DNA of 64,000 nt from Paraglaciecola mesophila KMM 241 (GTDB lineage: Bacteria; Pseudomonadota; Gammaproteobacteria; Enterobacterales; Alteromonadaceae), in the NCBI RefSeq assembly GCF_000315015.1, contig NZ_BAEP01000070.1, forward strand, positions 1 to 64,000. Reading direction: 5' to 3'. Both the position numbers and the translations under genes were made by a program. The notes below the pieces were generated by a model that searched no databases, was not told the DNA's origin, and was given only the letters and a program-made list of their open reading frames with translations. Positions 46,116 to 56,173 of this stretch are shown here, piece after piece (within the stretch, counting starts at the first letter, position 1; the number at the start of each line of letters is the position of its first letter).

Positions 46116-46910
46116 TCACTGAATCATGGCTTGCGAAGTGTATGAATTCGCATGTAATAATGCTGTATTAGATTGCATAAATAAAGGATCGTTCTCTTCG
46201 ACTTCAAAACGACTCAATGCTTGTAATTGGGGTATATCCAGCAAGGTAACTTGGCGTCTTTGAACTTGAATCAGCCCTTGTTGCTGCATAGTCGTAAGCA
46301 AACGACTAATGGTTTCAATAGCCATGCCAAGGTAATTTGCAATATCGATACGTGTCATACTTAATGTTAGCTGATTACTAGATAGCCCTCTTTTAGCTAG
46401 TCGAGCTGAGAGATCCAATAAAAACCCTGCCACCCGCTGTGCAGACGTCATACAATGATAGCTCATGGTTTGTTGTTGTTGCATCAATAAGCTTCGGCTC
46501 ATATTACCTAAAAGCTGTTGACGACCCTGCTCAGAATTGGCCAGTAAAGCATTCACTGAATGCAGACTGATATAACATACACTACTGGTTTCTAAGAAGG
46601 TCACCGTTTGCGCGTGTTGCAACTGTGCAAAGCCATCAGTACCTACTAAGTCGCCCGGAAAACAAAAGTCAACGATTTGTTCTTCAGCATCCATCGATGA
46701 AATACTTGCCTTAGCTGAGCCAGAACGCACAATATATAAAGCGTTAAAAGCATCACCAGCACAATATAGCTTGTCACCCTTATGGTAAATTTTGTGGGTT
46801 AAAACCGGATTGTTTTGTTTATTTGCTAGTGGTTCCGCTTTTTCTGTACAGTTTCTTGATAGAGCGCAATGTTCACACGTTGGGCCTTGTATAGAATGAG
46901 ACTGGGTCAT
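46116..46910 (-). CDS. fnr: FNR oxygen-sensing transcription regulator
   Basis: A Crp/Fnr-family protein of about 264 residues. Cys12, Cys15 and Cys21 (C-x2-C-x5-C) with Cys112 (ETSSVCYIS) match the four [4Fe-4S] ligands of E. coli FNR (C20, C23, C29, C122). The recognition helix AIETISRLL carries the ETISR pattern that reads TTGAT half-sites. It is therefore expected to bind the FNR boxes in this window when oxygen is low. ATG 46910 follows AAGGAA. Confidence 0.95.
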   Translation of the reverse strand: MTQSHSIQGPTCEHCALSRNCTEKAEPLANKQNNPVLTHKIYHKGDKLYCAGDAFNALYIVRSGSAKASISSMDAEEQIVDFCFPGDLVGTDGFAQLQHAQTVTFLETSSVCYISLHSVNALLANSEQGRQQLLGNMSRSLLMQQQQTMSYHCMTSAQRVAGFLLDLSARLAKRGLSSNQLTLSMTRIDIANYLGMAIETISRLLTTMQQQGLIQVQRRQVTLLDIPQLQALSRFEVEENDPLFMQSNTALLHANSYTSQAMIQ

Positions 46911-47110
46911 AGGGGATTCCTTATAAACGTTTTGGCTAAGCAACTAGTGTTATTTATTATAATAACCACCTGCTCAGCTATTCGATATGCGGTGTTGTGC
47001 GTAATCGATTTCGGTTTATACCTATTGACATAAGCGACTGCTCTTTTAATCCTCATTACTCGACTTAGTGCGCTCACCGTCCTACTTTTTTTAAACATTA
47101 CACTGTCCAC

Positions 47111-48430
47111 TTAAGAATGCAGTTGTTTAGGCCGTGAATAGTCTTGAATCGCATGCTCCCAGGGCGCTTGTTCACGCAAGTTTTCAAGCATGTTCTGGGT
47201 CACTAATACAATACCATTCGGACTCACCCTAAAGCCGCGCGCCTGATCTTCATCGTGATCAAACCCAATGTTCATCCCAGTAGGAACACTGCAATTAGCA
47301 GCAATTATGGCGCGGTTAATATTCACATCACGACCAATCTCTACGTTGGGCAAGATGACTGACTCTGTTATTTTGCTATAGGAATGAACACGCACATCTA
47401 CAAAGAGCAAAGAGCGGTCAATAGTAGCACCCGAGATAATGCACCCGCCCGAGACCATTGAGTCAGTTGCACTGCCTCGACGATTGTCATTGTTAAACAC
47501 AAATTTAGCTGGGGGGGACTGTTTTTGGTAAGTCCAGATAGGCCATGAATCATCATAAATATCTAACTTTGGGGTCACCTCAATTAAATCGATATTTGCC
47601 TGCCAGAATGCATCCAATGTACCGATATCTTTCCAATAGGGTTTGAGCCCCGAGAGAGAATCAGTGAAGCGAAACGCATGCACTTCACAATCGGCAATAC
47701 ATTGAGGCACGATATCGTTACCAAAGTCATGCTCTGACTTTAAGGACTGAGCGTCTTTTTGTAATTCGTTTAGCAGAAATTCAGTGTTAAACACATATAT
47801 ACCCATTGACGCTAATGCCAAGGCGGGATCCTCAGGCAAGGGAGACGGCGAGGCGGGCTTTTCGTCAAACGACACAACCCGCCCTGATTTATTTATTTGC
47901 ATCACACCAAAGGTATTCGCCGCTTCATTAATAGGTACTTCAATCCCCCCTATTGTAAGGTCAGCGCCACTTTGCACATGCTGAGCTAACATGTCTGCAT
48001 AATCCATCTTGTAGATATGATCTCCCGCCAGCACCAATACGTATTTTGGGGATTGCTCTTTGATAAACTCAATATTTTGAAACAAGGCGTCTGCAGTGCC
48101 TTGGTACCAACGTGAAGAGCACTGCTGACTTGCGGGCAACAATTCTACAAACTCACCCATGTCACGATTTAGGTGGCTCCAGCCTTGTGATAGATGACGT
48201 AATAGTGAGTGCGATTTATATTGGGTGGCAATACCAATTTGCCGAATGCCTGAGTTAACACAATTGGACAAAGTGAAATCTATGACACGGAATTTGCCAC
48301 CGAAGTGCAATGCGGGTTTTGACTGATGCTCAGTCAACTCTTTCAACCGCGTGCCCTTACCACCGGCAAGCACCAATGCAAGCGTATCTTTTGTTAACTG
48401 ACTAACATATCTAGATGCGGCATAAACCAT
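47111..48430 (-). CDS. glgC: Glucose-1-phosphate adenylyltransferase
   Basis: A 439-residue ADP-glucose pyrophosphorylase, the first committed step of glycogen synthesis. [34 protein letters not shown] is the nucleotide-binding signature; YKMDYADML and the substrate-site [13 protein letters not shown] region follow, then a left-handed beta-helix domain. ATG 48430 follows a strong AGGAGG. glgA and glgB do not adjoin it; the GH13 enzyme at 12.5 kb could act on the same polymer. Confidence 0.96.
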   Translation of the reverse strand: MVYAASRYVSQLTKDTLALVLAGGKGTRLKELTEHQSKPALHFGGKFRVIDFTLSNCVNSGIRQIGIATQYKSHSLLRHLSQGWSHLNRDMGEFVELLPASQQCSSRWYQGTADALFQNIEFIKEQSPKYVLVLAGDHIYKMDYADMLAQHVQSGADLTIGGIEVPINEAANTFGVMQINKSGRVVSFDEKPASPSPLPEDPALALASMGIYVFNTEFLLNELQKDAQSLKSEHDFGNDIVPQCIADCEVHAFRFTDSLSGLKPYWKDIGTLDAFWQANIDLIEVTPKLDIYDDSWPIWTYQKQSPPAKFVFNNDNRRGSATDSMVSGGCIISGATIDRSLLFVDVRVHSYSKITESVILPNVEIGRDVNINRAIIAANCSVPTGMNIGFDHDEDQARGFRVSPNGIVLVTQNMLENLREQAPWEHAIQDYSRPKQLHS

Positions 48431-48783
48431 GATCTAACCTCCTTTGATGAATAATAAACACACGGCAGAATAAGCAGCCAACAGTATTAACGTGTTTACC
48501 TTAAAACAATAAGAAACAACACATTCCCCTGCTCGCTAACACTCAACCTATATAAATATGATGCTTTCATACAAAAAACAGAACAAATCGTCTGTATAGA
48601 TATTATATCCCGTGCAGTTTATTTACCATCCATTAATTGTAATTTAGTGTGCAAACCGTTTGAGCTTGGGTTTGTGTTGCGCGCATGGTTTAACAAAAAT
48701 CCTGAGAAATACGCCTAAAGTACAAGTGACTATTTCGCCTAAAAGATTACTCTGAACGTAAGTGAATAGGAGTAGGCAATGTT
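48431..48783. other. Divergent promoter region of glgC
   Basis: About 350 AT-rich bases between glgC and the next gene. I see no gene and no clear operator. Confidence 0.5.
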
Positions 48784-49299
48784 ATGCGGAGCTTAATAAC
48801 AGTGTGTGTCGCGTTAGTTGTCTTGAGCTTCTCTGCATCAGCTGAAGATCACGGTAAACATCGCGTTTCAGTCAGAGAGATCAATCATCAACTTAACCAG
48901 CAGTTTCCATTTGCACTGGATTTTAATGGCATTAAAGCTGCCTTTTTTGCGCCTAAATTAGTATTAAACGTATTAGAGCAACACGTGATCGTTGAGTTTT
49001 CGATGCTTGCTCAGCGCCAAGGTGAGCGCATTAATATTCCGTTTAAATTAACCGGGCATATTGCGTTTGACCCAATTCATAGACAGCTAATTTTAAACGA
49101 CCTGTTATTCGATAATGCGCTAGCGAGGAGCGAACTGGTAAGTCAACCTTCCAAAGTAGTGGAGATGATTAAGGAAACCATTGTAGAGCATTTTCCTGCT
49201 ATCACGCTGGCTGATTTTGATTTTTTAGGTTCCTCACTGGCCCCTGAAACTTCGATTGGATTACTTATTCAGGCCCGTCACGTGCAGCTTAGTTACTAG
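48784..49299 (+). CDS. Exported protein, DUF1439/YceB-like (tentative)
   Basis: A 171-residue protein with a signal peptide (VCVALVVLSFSASA near residues 6-20) and no lipobox cysteine. The rest alternates beta strands and resembles the DUF1439 (YceB) fold, for example in VREINHQLNQQFP and the C-terminal hydrophobic strand, but I am not sure. The function is unknown. ATG 48784 follows AGGAG at some distance. A hybrid kinase gene follows after 62 bases. Confidence 0.6.
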   Translation: MRSLITVCVALVVLSFSASAEDHGKHRVSVREINHQLNQQFPFALDFNGIKAAFFAPKLVLNVLEQHVIVEFSMLAQRQGERINIPFKLTGHIAFDPIHRQLILNDLLFDNALARSELVSQPSKVVEMIKETIVEHFPAITLADFDFLGSSLAPETSIGLLIQARHVQLSY

Positions 49300-49361
49300 C
49301 AGTGACTGATAGTTAATCAGCCCCACAAACCGAATTAATAACGTCACTTGGACGACATATT

Positions 49362-51566
49362 TTGAATATTGAACACATTGTTAAACAAAAGATCAGGCGT
49401 TGCTATGTCATTTATGCAGTAGTGAGCTTGATATTACTTTGTCTGCCTTGGTTGTATGCTTACTCCAGCGCACAAGACAGAGCTAAAGCGAGTGAGTTTG
49501 TTCAGTTATCCTCTCAGCAGTCTCTGCTTATTCGTGACATCACGCTAAATCTATACCGTTTTGAACAGCCACTTACCCTTAAAGAAAAGCGCATTTTAAG
49601 ACGCCAGAGTATCGTATTGATGAAGCAATTTAGTGATAATCACAATTACTTTTTAATTGCTGATTTACCGAGGAATGTCTTTCAAGGAGGTAATCACTCC
49701 GTTCATGATCTGTATTTTTCTAGCTCAGCTAGCATCGATAGTCTGTCAAAGGAGTTTTTTGATTATGTTGAACAGATTATTACATCAGGATTGATAGAAA
49801 ACCGAAATGACCAAGCCATTGAAGCTAATAAGTATAATCCGCTAGTGGGTCATTTGGATCAGGCTGAAGCACAATTTACTGAAAATGAAGAACAAGCCCG
49901 TCGACATATGGTTAACGTTAGCATACTTGCTAGCATCATCAGTTTGATTGTCTTTGCAATAACGATCGTGGCCTTAATCTATCCTATCGAACAAATGCTT
50001 TTTAGACTAATAAAGCGCTTTTCACTTAATACCAAGCGCGCATATCGAGTAAAACGAGACGCCGGGTTGGACCAGCAAACAAAGAATCAATTTCTTTCTA
50101 ATATGAGCCATAAATTGCGCTCGCCTATTAGTGGCATGTTTGGCATGCTAGAGCTAGCCAGCCAAGAAACAGATATAGATAGCCAAAAAGCTTACATTCA
50201 AAAAGCGCAAAAAGCGGGCAATCAACTTTTGTCTCTCGTAGATGAGTTATTAGACATATCACGCATTGAAGCTAAGGTTCTAACCTTTGACAAAATCGAT
50301 TTTGAACTGCTAACCGTATTAGATTCAGTTATCGCGCCTACTGCTTCTAGTGCTGAAACGAAAGGCTTAACCTTTTCTTACAATGCAGCTTCCGCCCTTC
50401 CTCAATTCGCTATAGGAGACCCACTTAGACTCACTCAAACATTAAAGGGCCTGCTAGATAATGCAGTAAAGTTTACCGAAAACGGTGGAATTTCAGTCAA
50501 TGTTAAACTCAGTATCGTCGACAAGCATTACATGCTGGACGTATTTATAAATGATACTGGCGTTGGCATAGAGCAAGACAAGCAAGATCAAATCTTCAAT
50601 AAATTTTTTCAAGTCGACAAAACAAAAAACATTGCGATGAGCGGTGCAGGGTTGGGATTAACCATTGCAAAAGAGTTTGCACAAGGAATGGGCGGGGATC
50701 TTTCTTTAAGCAGTACTTTGGGAAGAGGCAGTACGTTTACGCTTTCTGTACCACTTGGGCGAAGTGAAAAGTGTGTTGGGTCAAACACGCCACTCAACCA
50801 TAATCCTAAAGCAAAGTTCGCCGTGATTGATGATTTAGAAACAAGCCGTTTACACATTTCCCATGTACTGCAAGAAGATGGTTTCACGGTGGATTTGTTT
50901 GACTCTGCTACCCAATTTTTGCTTATGAAAGACGAAATTTTAGATTATGCAGGGCTAATTATTGATATCCATATGCCTGGGTATAATGGCTATGAATTAG
51001 CGGAAACTATTCATGCGATGTTTGGGAACAGTGCCCCGCCCTTTATATTCATATCAGCTTCGCCTGAAGCCATTCGTCACGATCGCTTTAATACCGAACA
51101 TATGTGGCAAGGTTTCGCAAAACCAATGGATAAAAACAGATTTATCGACTCAATCAGAGTGCTGTCTGATAAAAATGCATTAAAAACAGCAGCCTTCGAG
51201 CCTGCTAATGTACTTCTTGTAGAAGACGAGCCGATTAATGCAGAAGTTGTTAAAACAATGCTCGAGCGAAACGGGCACATCGTCGAAGTGGCTACGACTG
51301 GTGCAGCTGCCCTTCATTTGGCAACAACGGTGCATTTTAATTTAATATTAATGGACATTAACCTACCTGACATGAGTGGTCTTGAAACAACACGATGTAT
51401 CAAAGCTCAAGGTGTTGATACTGAAATCGTGGCGCTTACTGGGAACGCTTACGAAGAAGATAAACTAAAAACAAAAGAAGCTGGAATGAGCTATCACTTA
51501 GTCAAGCCCGTTATGTATCATGAATTGAACAACGTGATTAAATTAGCTCTACGCGTTGTGCATTAG
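49362..51566 (+). CDS. Hybrid histidine kinase with two receivers
   Basis: A 734-residue membrane kinase. Helices lie near residues 14-34 and 185-207, enclosing a periplasmic sensor of about 150 residues. HisKA has NMSHKLRSPISGM, HATPase_c has LLDNAVKF, DTGVGI and GAGLGLT. Two receivers follow, about 485-605 (phosphoacceptor in LIIDIHMPGYNG) and 615-732 (VEDEP, LILMDINLPD, Lys in HLVKPV). The start is TTG 49362 with a weak ribosome site, so the exact start is uncertain. The stimulus is unknown. Confidence 0.92.
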   Translation: MNIEHIVKQKIRRCYVIYAVVSLILLCLPWLYAYSSAQDRAKASEFVQLSSQQSLLIRDITLNLYRFEQPLTLKEKRILRRQSIVLMKQFSDNHNYFLIADLPRNVFQGGNHSVHDLYFSSSASIDSLSKEFFDYVEQIITSGLIENRNDQAIEANKYNPLVGHLDQAEAQFTENEEQARRHMVNVSILASIISLIVFAITIVALIYPIEQMLFRLIKRFSLNTKRAYRVKRDAGLDQQTKNQFLSNMSHKLRSPISGMFGMLELASQETDIDSQKAYIQKAQKAGNQLLSLVDELLDISRIEAKVLTFDKIDFELLTVLDSVIAPTASSAETKGLTFSYNAASALPQFAIGDPLRLTQTLKGLLDNAVKFTENGGISVNVKLSIVDKHYMLDVFINDTGVGIEQDKQDQIFNKFFQVDKTKNIAMSGAGLGLTIAKEFAQGMGGDLSLSSTLGRGSTFTLSVPLGRSEKCVGSNTPLNHNPKAKFAVIDDLETSRLHISHVLQEDGFTVDLFDSATQFLLMKDEILDYAGLIIDIHMPGYNGYELAETIHAMFGNSAPPFIFISASPEAIRHDRFNTEHMWQGFAKPMDKNRFIDSIRVLSDKNALKTAAFEPANVLLVEDEPINAEVVKTMLERNGHIVEVATTGAAALHLATTVHFNLILMDINLPDMSGLETTRCIKAQGVDTEIVALTGNAYEEDKLKTKEAGMSYHLVKPVMYHELNNVIKLALRVVH

Positions 51567-51651
51567 ACTGGTAGGGACAAAAATGCTCTAGCACGGCTAG
51601 AATATAAGCTAGCCGCCCACTTTATCACGCAGAGCCAACTACTTATTTGAC

Positions 51652-52647
51652 TTATAACCAGTTGGTGAGTTTAACCCCGATACCCAAGCGTTGAGTATGC
51701 TGATTGAAATAGATTAAGCTTTCTCCGTAACCATTGAAGTACTCCACATACCCTCTTAGGTGACGAGTGATTGGAAAGGTCCAGCCCAATTGCACCGCGC
51801 CGCGATTATCACTTCTAAAGTTATTTCTAAACAAAAGCTCCAAAGTGTGATTGTCAGATATGCTCCATACACCACCTAATTCACCGTACCCCATGTAGCG
51901 CTCGATATAAGGGTTGTCGTCTCCGTCTGGGTCATCAAAAGACTGCTTATCTTCTTCAGGTACTCGCCACCATGTTCGTAAACCCCATGTGACATTCGCA
52001 TTTTGAGCAAAAACAACTCCCCCAATAATACGATTCCAACTTCTTGATAACTCGCCTGTTTGACCATTAGATTGATGGTTTAGCGATACGAAGGTTTGCT
52101 CTATCGGTAATCCGAGTAGAGTCCATGGACGGCTATAATTAAAAATAATTTCCGGTTCGTAATTTGTTTCTCGAAATGGCGCCGATATCTCCCCATTGTA
52201 GGCTTGCCAATAGCTAGCGACGGTAAAAGCAACTTGTACATCAAGTCCGTCCCACATCAAATCTTCAACCGCTAAATATTTTAGAGAGATTTGAAATTTT
52301 GCTTCCGTGTCTTGGTATTTTTCAGCCTTAGGATCACCCGCGTAAGGCCGCTTGCTGATATTGGCAAAAGTAACGGGTAACAAGTAATTCGGTTTGTGAG
52401 GTAACAGCGCAAAAGGATTGAGTGACGCTCTATGTTCGAGGCGATCCCGTTTTTGCATGCGGTTGTCACTGTCTTGTGAACAAATTGCCCGCAAATCCCC
52501 AAGCGTTGTTTCGTCAGCAGATAATTCCATTTGTTTGAGCATACATTGCTCCAGTGATTTTTCACCAGAAGCTAGCTGCTGCGCCGTGCTTATACATGGA
52601 ATTAATGCTAAAGCGCAGGAAAATGAATACGTTAAAAAGATTTGCAC
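51652..52647 (-). CDS. pldA: Outer-membrane phospholipase A
   Basis: A 331-residue OMPLA. After a signal peptide (about 22 residues) the barrel carries His191, Ser193 and Asn205 in SLNHQSNGQTGELSRSWNR, with the same spacing as the His142/Ser144/Asn156 triad of E. coli PldA. It is a calcium-dependent dimer hydrolysing phospholipids that reach the outer leaflet. The start is GTG 52647. Confidence 0.95.
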   Translation of the reverse strand: MQIFLTYSFSCALALIPCISTAQQLASGEKSLEQCMLKQMELSADETTLGDLRAICSQDSDNRMQKRDRLEHRASLNPFALLPHKPNYLLPVTFANISKRPYAGDPKAEKYQDTEAKFQISLKYLAVEDLMWDGLDVQVAFTVASYWQAYNGEISAPFRETNYEPEIIFNYSRPWTLLGLPIEQTFVSLNHQSNGQTGELSRSWNRIIGGVVFAQNANVTWGLRTWWRVPEEDKQSFDDPDGDDNPYIERYMGYGELGGVWSISDNHTLELLFRNNFRSDNRGAVQLGWTFPITRHLRGYVEYFNGYGESLIYFNQHTQRLGIGVKLTNWL

Positions 52648-52739
52648 AATAAATACCTGTGTAGAGTTATCGTTTTGAACTGTTCGAAGTTTTAGTGCTT
52701 ACGCTTCTTGATAAGGCTTATTCTGTAGCTAGTATGTCA

Positions 52740-52766
52740 TAAAAAAGGCACTCATTAGAGTGCCTT
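52740..52766 (-). terminator. Rho-independent terminator after the ompA-family gene
   Basis: AAGGCACTC (52745-52753) pairs perfectly with GAGTGCCTT (52758-52766), and on the minus strand a T run follows. Confidence 0.85.
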
Positions 52767-52845
52767 ATGGCATAAATATCGATATCTCGACTGCTTTTAC
52801 ACTGTTAATTAGGTGATTCAGTGCACAGTAAAAGACAAACGTGTT

Positions 52846-53946
52846 TTATTTTGATACTGCAATCTTGACCGTCGCTGTGACATAAGCTTCTATACGACGG
52901 TTTTTCTGATGCGCTTCACGGGTATTGGCTGAGTCCAATAATTTCGTTTCACCATAACCCACGGCTTCTAAGCGCGAGCTTGCAATATTGTACTGTTCAA
53001 CTAAATATTGACGAACGTTTTGTGCACGCTCAACCGACAATTTCATATTGTATGCATCCGTGCCTGGCGCTGAAGCGTATCCCTCTATCACAGCGTTGGT
53101 TGTGCCGTAACGACGCATGAAATCAACAAACTCTTGCACGCTGGCACTATCAACATTTTTCAACTTGCTTGAATTGTTGTCGAACATAATTTTAAGTGAC
53201 ATTGTTTTAGACTCTTCAGTGAAAACACTGCAACCTTTGTTGTCTACTTTGTCGTTCTCTGGTGTGTTTGCACATTCATCTATCGCATCAACGACACCAT
53301 CACTGTCGCTGTCAACCGCTGTCATCGGGCAACCATCAACGTTAACGCTTGTTCCATAAGGTGTATTCGGACATAAATCTTTTTGGTCAATGACACCATC
53401 GTTATCTGCATCTTGACTGATTCGCTTGCCACCCGTTTTACCAAAACTATATGCTATACCTACTTTGGCACTGTACTCAGGGTTTCCTTGACCAAAGTCA
53501 TAATACCCTGCAAGTTCGGTGATCACTTTCCACTTATCATTCAACTGCCAATGGGCACCTAAACCTAAATCAGCCATACGGTAGCTTTCATCAAAACGCT
53601 GGTTTTTCAATCCACCAAAAATGTAATAGTTGCTCTGATTGATGAAGTACATCGCATCTATACCGATACGCTCACCGGTTATGTTGCCATTACCTGTGTC
53701 GGCGTCTATGTCTAACTTGGCCACTTCAAAACGAAAACCCCAATCTGGGTTTAGTTTAATGCCAATCTCGCCGCCCCAGCCTAAACCGCTGTCATAATCC
53801 GTGTTAGGTTCAAATTTTTCAGGATAAACTGAGTAATACTCACCGAATACGCCGCCCCAAATCTCTTTTTCAGACGATGATTGAGCCTGAGCAGACGTGC
53901 CGACTAAGGCACATGAAATGGCTACTGCTAGTGTGTGTTTTTTCAT
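52846..53946 (-). CDS. OmpA-family outer-membrane protein with calcium-binding repeats
   Basis: A 366-residue protein. After a signal peptide (to about residue 21) comes an eight-strand beta-barrel-like region (about 25-170), then two thrombospondin type 3-like repeats (DADNDGVIDQKDLCPNTP and DSDSDGVVDAIDECANTP), then an OmpA-C peptidoglycan-binding domain (about 245-360) with EGYASAPGTDAYNMKLSVERA. It links the outer membrane to the wall. ATG 53946 follows GGAGA. Confidence 0.93.
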   Translation of the reverse strand: MKKHTLAVAISCALVGTSAQAQSSSEKEIWGGVFGEYYSVYPEKFEPNTDYDSGLGWGGEIGIKLNPDWGFRFEVAKLDIDADTGNGNITGERIGIDAMYFINQSNYYIFGGLKNQRFDESYRMADLGLGAHWQLNDKWKVITELAGYYDFGQGNPEYSAKVGIAYSFGKTGGKRISQDADNDGVIDQKDLCPNTPYGTSVNVDGCPMTAVDSDSDGVVDAIDECANTPENDKVDNKGCSVFTEESKTMSLKIMFDNNSSKLKNVDSASVQEFVDFMRRYGTTNAVIEGYASAPGTDAYNMKLSVERAQNVRQYLVEQYNIASSRLEAVGYGETKLLDSANTREAHQKNRRIEAYVTATVKIAVSK

Positions 53947-54070
53947 TATTATTTCTCCATTAAGTGTTTATATTTTTAATTTTTAACGTCGCCAACACAA
54001 CTAGGGCTGCATTAGCGAGATATTTGCTGAATAGACGCTGCCTACTTAAAAAAAGTCACGGGAATGCCGT

Positions 54071-54289
54071 TTATTTTTTTTGAGGCAGCAATTTTTTAAA
54101 TGGAACAAGGGCACCTATTACAATGCCGATAAGCAGCGTGCTTAAAATCAAAAGTAATCGCGGCATCGCAAAATCCCAAAAGAGAAAAGAGACATAGTCT
54201 AACTGCATATTCTGCAACACAAATATGGCAAATAGGACGACCAACACTATGTAAGTGTTACGTTTAAAATGGCCTTTGAATAAATTCAC
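54071..54289 (-). CDS. LapA (DUF1049) family membrane protein
   Basis: A 72-residue protein with two helices. FVLQNMQLDYVSFLFWDFAMPRLLLILSTLLIGIVIG is the LapA (DUF1049) pattern. E. coli LapA works with LapB in controlling lipopolysaccharide synthesis, but no lapB is adjacent here, so the role is open. GTG 54289 follows GGAG. Confidence 0.82.
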   Translation of the reverse strand: MNLFKGHFKRNTYIVLVVLFAIFVLQNMQLDYVSFLFWDFAMPRLLLILSTLLIGIVIGALVPFKKLLPQKK

Positions 54290-54429
54290 TGAATCACTCC
54301 TGTACTAATAAATATCGCGCATTAACGTCACGCAAGGATTTTTACATTTCTTTGCTGTTAATCTGCTTTGGGAAATTGACGCTGTCAGTGACTAAAAAGT
54401 CACAAATAAAATGTAAATGAAGTGATTCA

Positions 54430-54694
54430 ATACCAATTCCAATAAATAATTGGCCTCCCAGAATACATTCAGCGGGTTTTGAACAAGGCGTCGGTTTACA
54501 GAGATGGTTGTTCCCTTTCAAATACCGAGAACGTAGTACCAGACCCGCTGAGGAATTCACTTCGGGCGAATTTTAAAAGGACTTACTCTGTGTTGCTCGA
54601 ACTCGAAAGAGCACTACTATTACTTTATTCAAGCGCCTTGATTAAGTCCTTTTAAATTTTCGCTGAGTGGTTAATTATTTACTGGAGTTGGTAT
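54430..54694. mobile_element. MITE-like inverted-repeat element
   Basis: The ends 54430-54453 and 54671-54694 are inverted repeats matching at about 20 of 24 positions. Inside, TTTTAAAAGGACTTA (from about 54571) faces TAAGTCCTTTTAAA (near 54643), and CAGCGGG faces CGCTGAG. There is no transposase. The layout fits a miniature element or a large structured repeat. Confidence 0.65.
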
Positions 54695-54788
54695 AATTCT
54701 GGAGGGGGCTATTAGTAGCGAAAATTATAAATCGAGGCTCATAATGATGACTGTGCTTAACAGTAACGGGTCTTATGAAAGGCAGATG

Positions 54789-55319
54789 TCACTGCTGGGA
54801 TAAATCACTTTTCACTTTGTCGAGCGCCCGATAGTAGCGCATCTTGCTGGCACTTAACGCTAAGCCTAACTGCAGGCTTATTTCGTCAAAAGAGCACTCA
54901 AGTACCGCTTTCATTACCACTATTTCTCGGTCTAGGGGCTCCAAGCTTGCAAGCATTTGCTCAGTTGCTCCAAGGTCGAGTTCTTCCTCCGTTTCAGACT
55001 CCTCTTGATTTAACAGATGACTGATATCGTCAACGCGCTTTTTTTCACGTAATACATCCATGGCGGTGTTACGGGCAATGGTGACCGCCCAAGGAAAAAA
55101 TTTATCGTGCTCTTTGAGTTGCTCTAGCTTGTGCCATGCCGTCATGAAGGTGTCTTGCAGTACATCATCTACTAAAGACGGGTTGTACAGAACCTTCGCT
55201 GCGATATAAGCTGCGATTTTCCCTTGGTATCGTCCATACAACTTAGCAAAGGCCATCGATGCATCGCCGCGGCGCTGCAAAGTGCGTTTTACTAGTTGAA
55301 CATCCGTTAAGTCATGCAC
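54789..55319 (-). CDS. ECF-type RNA polymerase sigma factor
   Basis: A 176-residue sigma-70 family protein. Region 2 has DDVLQDTFMTAWHKL and PWAVTIARNTAMDVLREK; region 4 has LEPLDREIVVMKAVLECSFDEISLQLGLALSASKMRYYRALDKV. No anti-sigma with a zinc motif adjoins. It is the last gene of an operon with an MscS channel and a small membrane protein. GTG 55319 is a likely start, with a weak ribosome site. Confidence 0.92.
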   Translation of the reverse strand: MHDLTDVQLVKRTLQRRGDASMAFAKLYGRYQGKIAAYIAAKVLYNPSLVDDVLQDTFMTAWHKLEQLKEHDKFFPWAVTIARNTAMDVLREKKRVDDISHLLNQEESETEEELDLGATEQMLASLEPLDREIVVMKAVLECSFDEISLQLGLALSASKMRYYRALDKVKSDLSQQ

Positions 55320-55342
55320 ATTAATTAATCGCTACATCATGC

Positions 55343-56173
55343 CTAATGTATGGTCAGTCCGTCCAAAAACACCTTGTTATCAATTACTTTTAGGCTTTCG
55401 TCCGATGTGCGAATAATTGTGACCACGGCAGTAATCTCTACTACCTCTCCCTTGATACCGTCCTTTGTAGTGACGGTATCACCAATTTTAACCGTGTCGG
55501 ATATATATAAAGAGTAAATAATATTCTGCGAGGCCTCACGGCTGCCTAAACCTAACGAGATCGCAGTACCGACTCCGAGGGTCGCCAAGGCAATGGCAAT
55601 AATGGTATCCAGTAATACGGTGTCAATATCAAGCTGATTAATAGTCAAAGACAAGGTTAGAATAGCAACCAATCCATATGCCGCTTTTGACAACGGCCGA
55701 GCGAAGTCAAACTCTGCCGCTTTGGCGGCATTAAAAATAGCGTTTTTGATTAAATTGGCCGCGGCAAGTCCAAAAAGCAGGATTAAAGTTGCAGCAATAA
55801 TTTTAGGAATAAAACGTAGGAACTGATCCATCGTTTCGCCTAATTGTGATAAGCCTAATGAATCTGCGGCGGTTACGATAAAGACCAAAAAGGTAATCCA
55901 AAATACCAACATGGCCAGTGTGCTAGAGACAGATACGTCTTTACCAAATTTGGCCAATTGCTGATCTATACCGGTGGCCTTTGCTAGCTTGTCTAGCCCC
56001 ACTTTATTCAATACAGCATAGACTGCGAAGCGCAAAACCCGTGATATAAAATAGCCCACAAGCAGAATGACAAGCGCTGCAAATAACGAAGGGATGAATG
56101 CGGCGATTTCTTCTAGTAATGCCGCAAGGGAGCCAGACACGGCTTCAAACCAAATACTAATATTGTCTTTCAT
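55343..56173 (-). CDS. MscS-family mechanosensitive channel
   Basis: A 276-residue inner-membrane protein. The first part has conserved helices (LFAALVILLVGYFISRVLRF), and the MscS pore and beta domain read GVGTAISLGLGSREASQNIIYSLYISDTVKIGDTVTTKDGIKGEVVEITAVVTIIRT. It should release solutes on hypo-osmotic shock. It overlaps the preceding small gene by four bases and lies 23 bases before the sigma gene. Confidence 0.9.
   Translation of the reverse strand: MKDNISIWFEAVSGSLAALLEEIAAFIPSLFAALVILLVGYFISRVLRFAVYAVLNKVGLDKLAKATGIDQQLAKFGKDVSVSSTLAMLVFWITFLVFIVTAADSLGLSQLGETMDQFLRFIPKIIAATLILLFGLAAANLIKNAIFNAAKAAEFDFARPLSKAAYGLVAILTLSLTINQLDIDTVLLDTIIAIALATLGVGTAISLGLGSREASQNIIYSLYISDTVKIGDTVTTKDGIKGEVVEITAVVTIIRTSDESLKVIDNKVFLDGLTIH

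Noticed and set aside
46907-47110. 67-codon minus-strand frame between glgC and fnr
   Set aside because: It overlaps the fnr start, has no ribosome site and shows no family resemblance; it is probably leader sequence.
54342-54560. 72-codon minus-strand frame
   Set aside because: It lies largely within the inverted-repeat element and is explained by that repeat.
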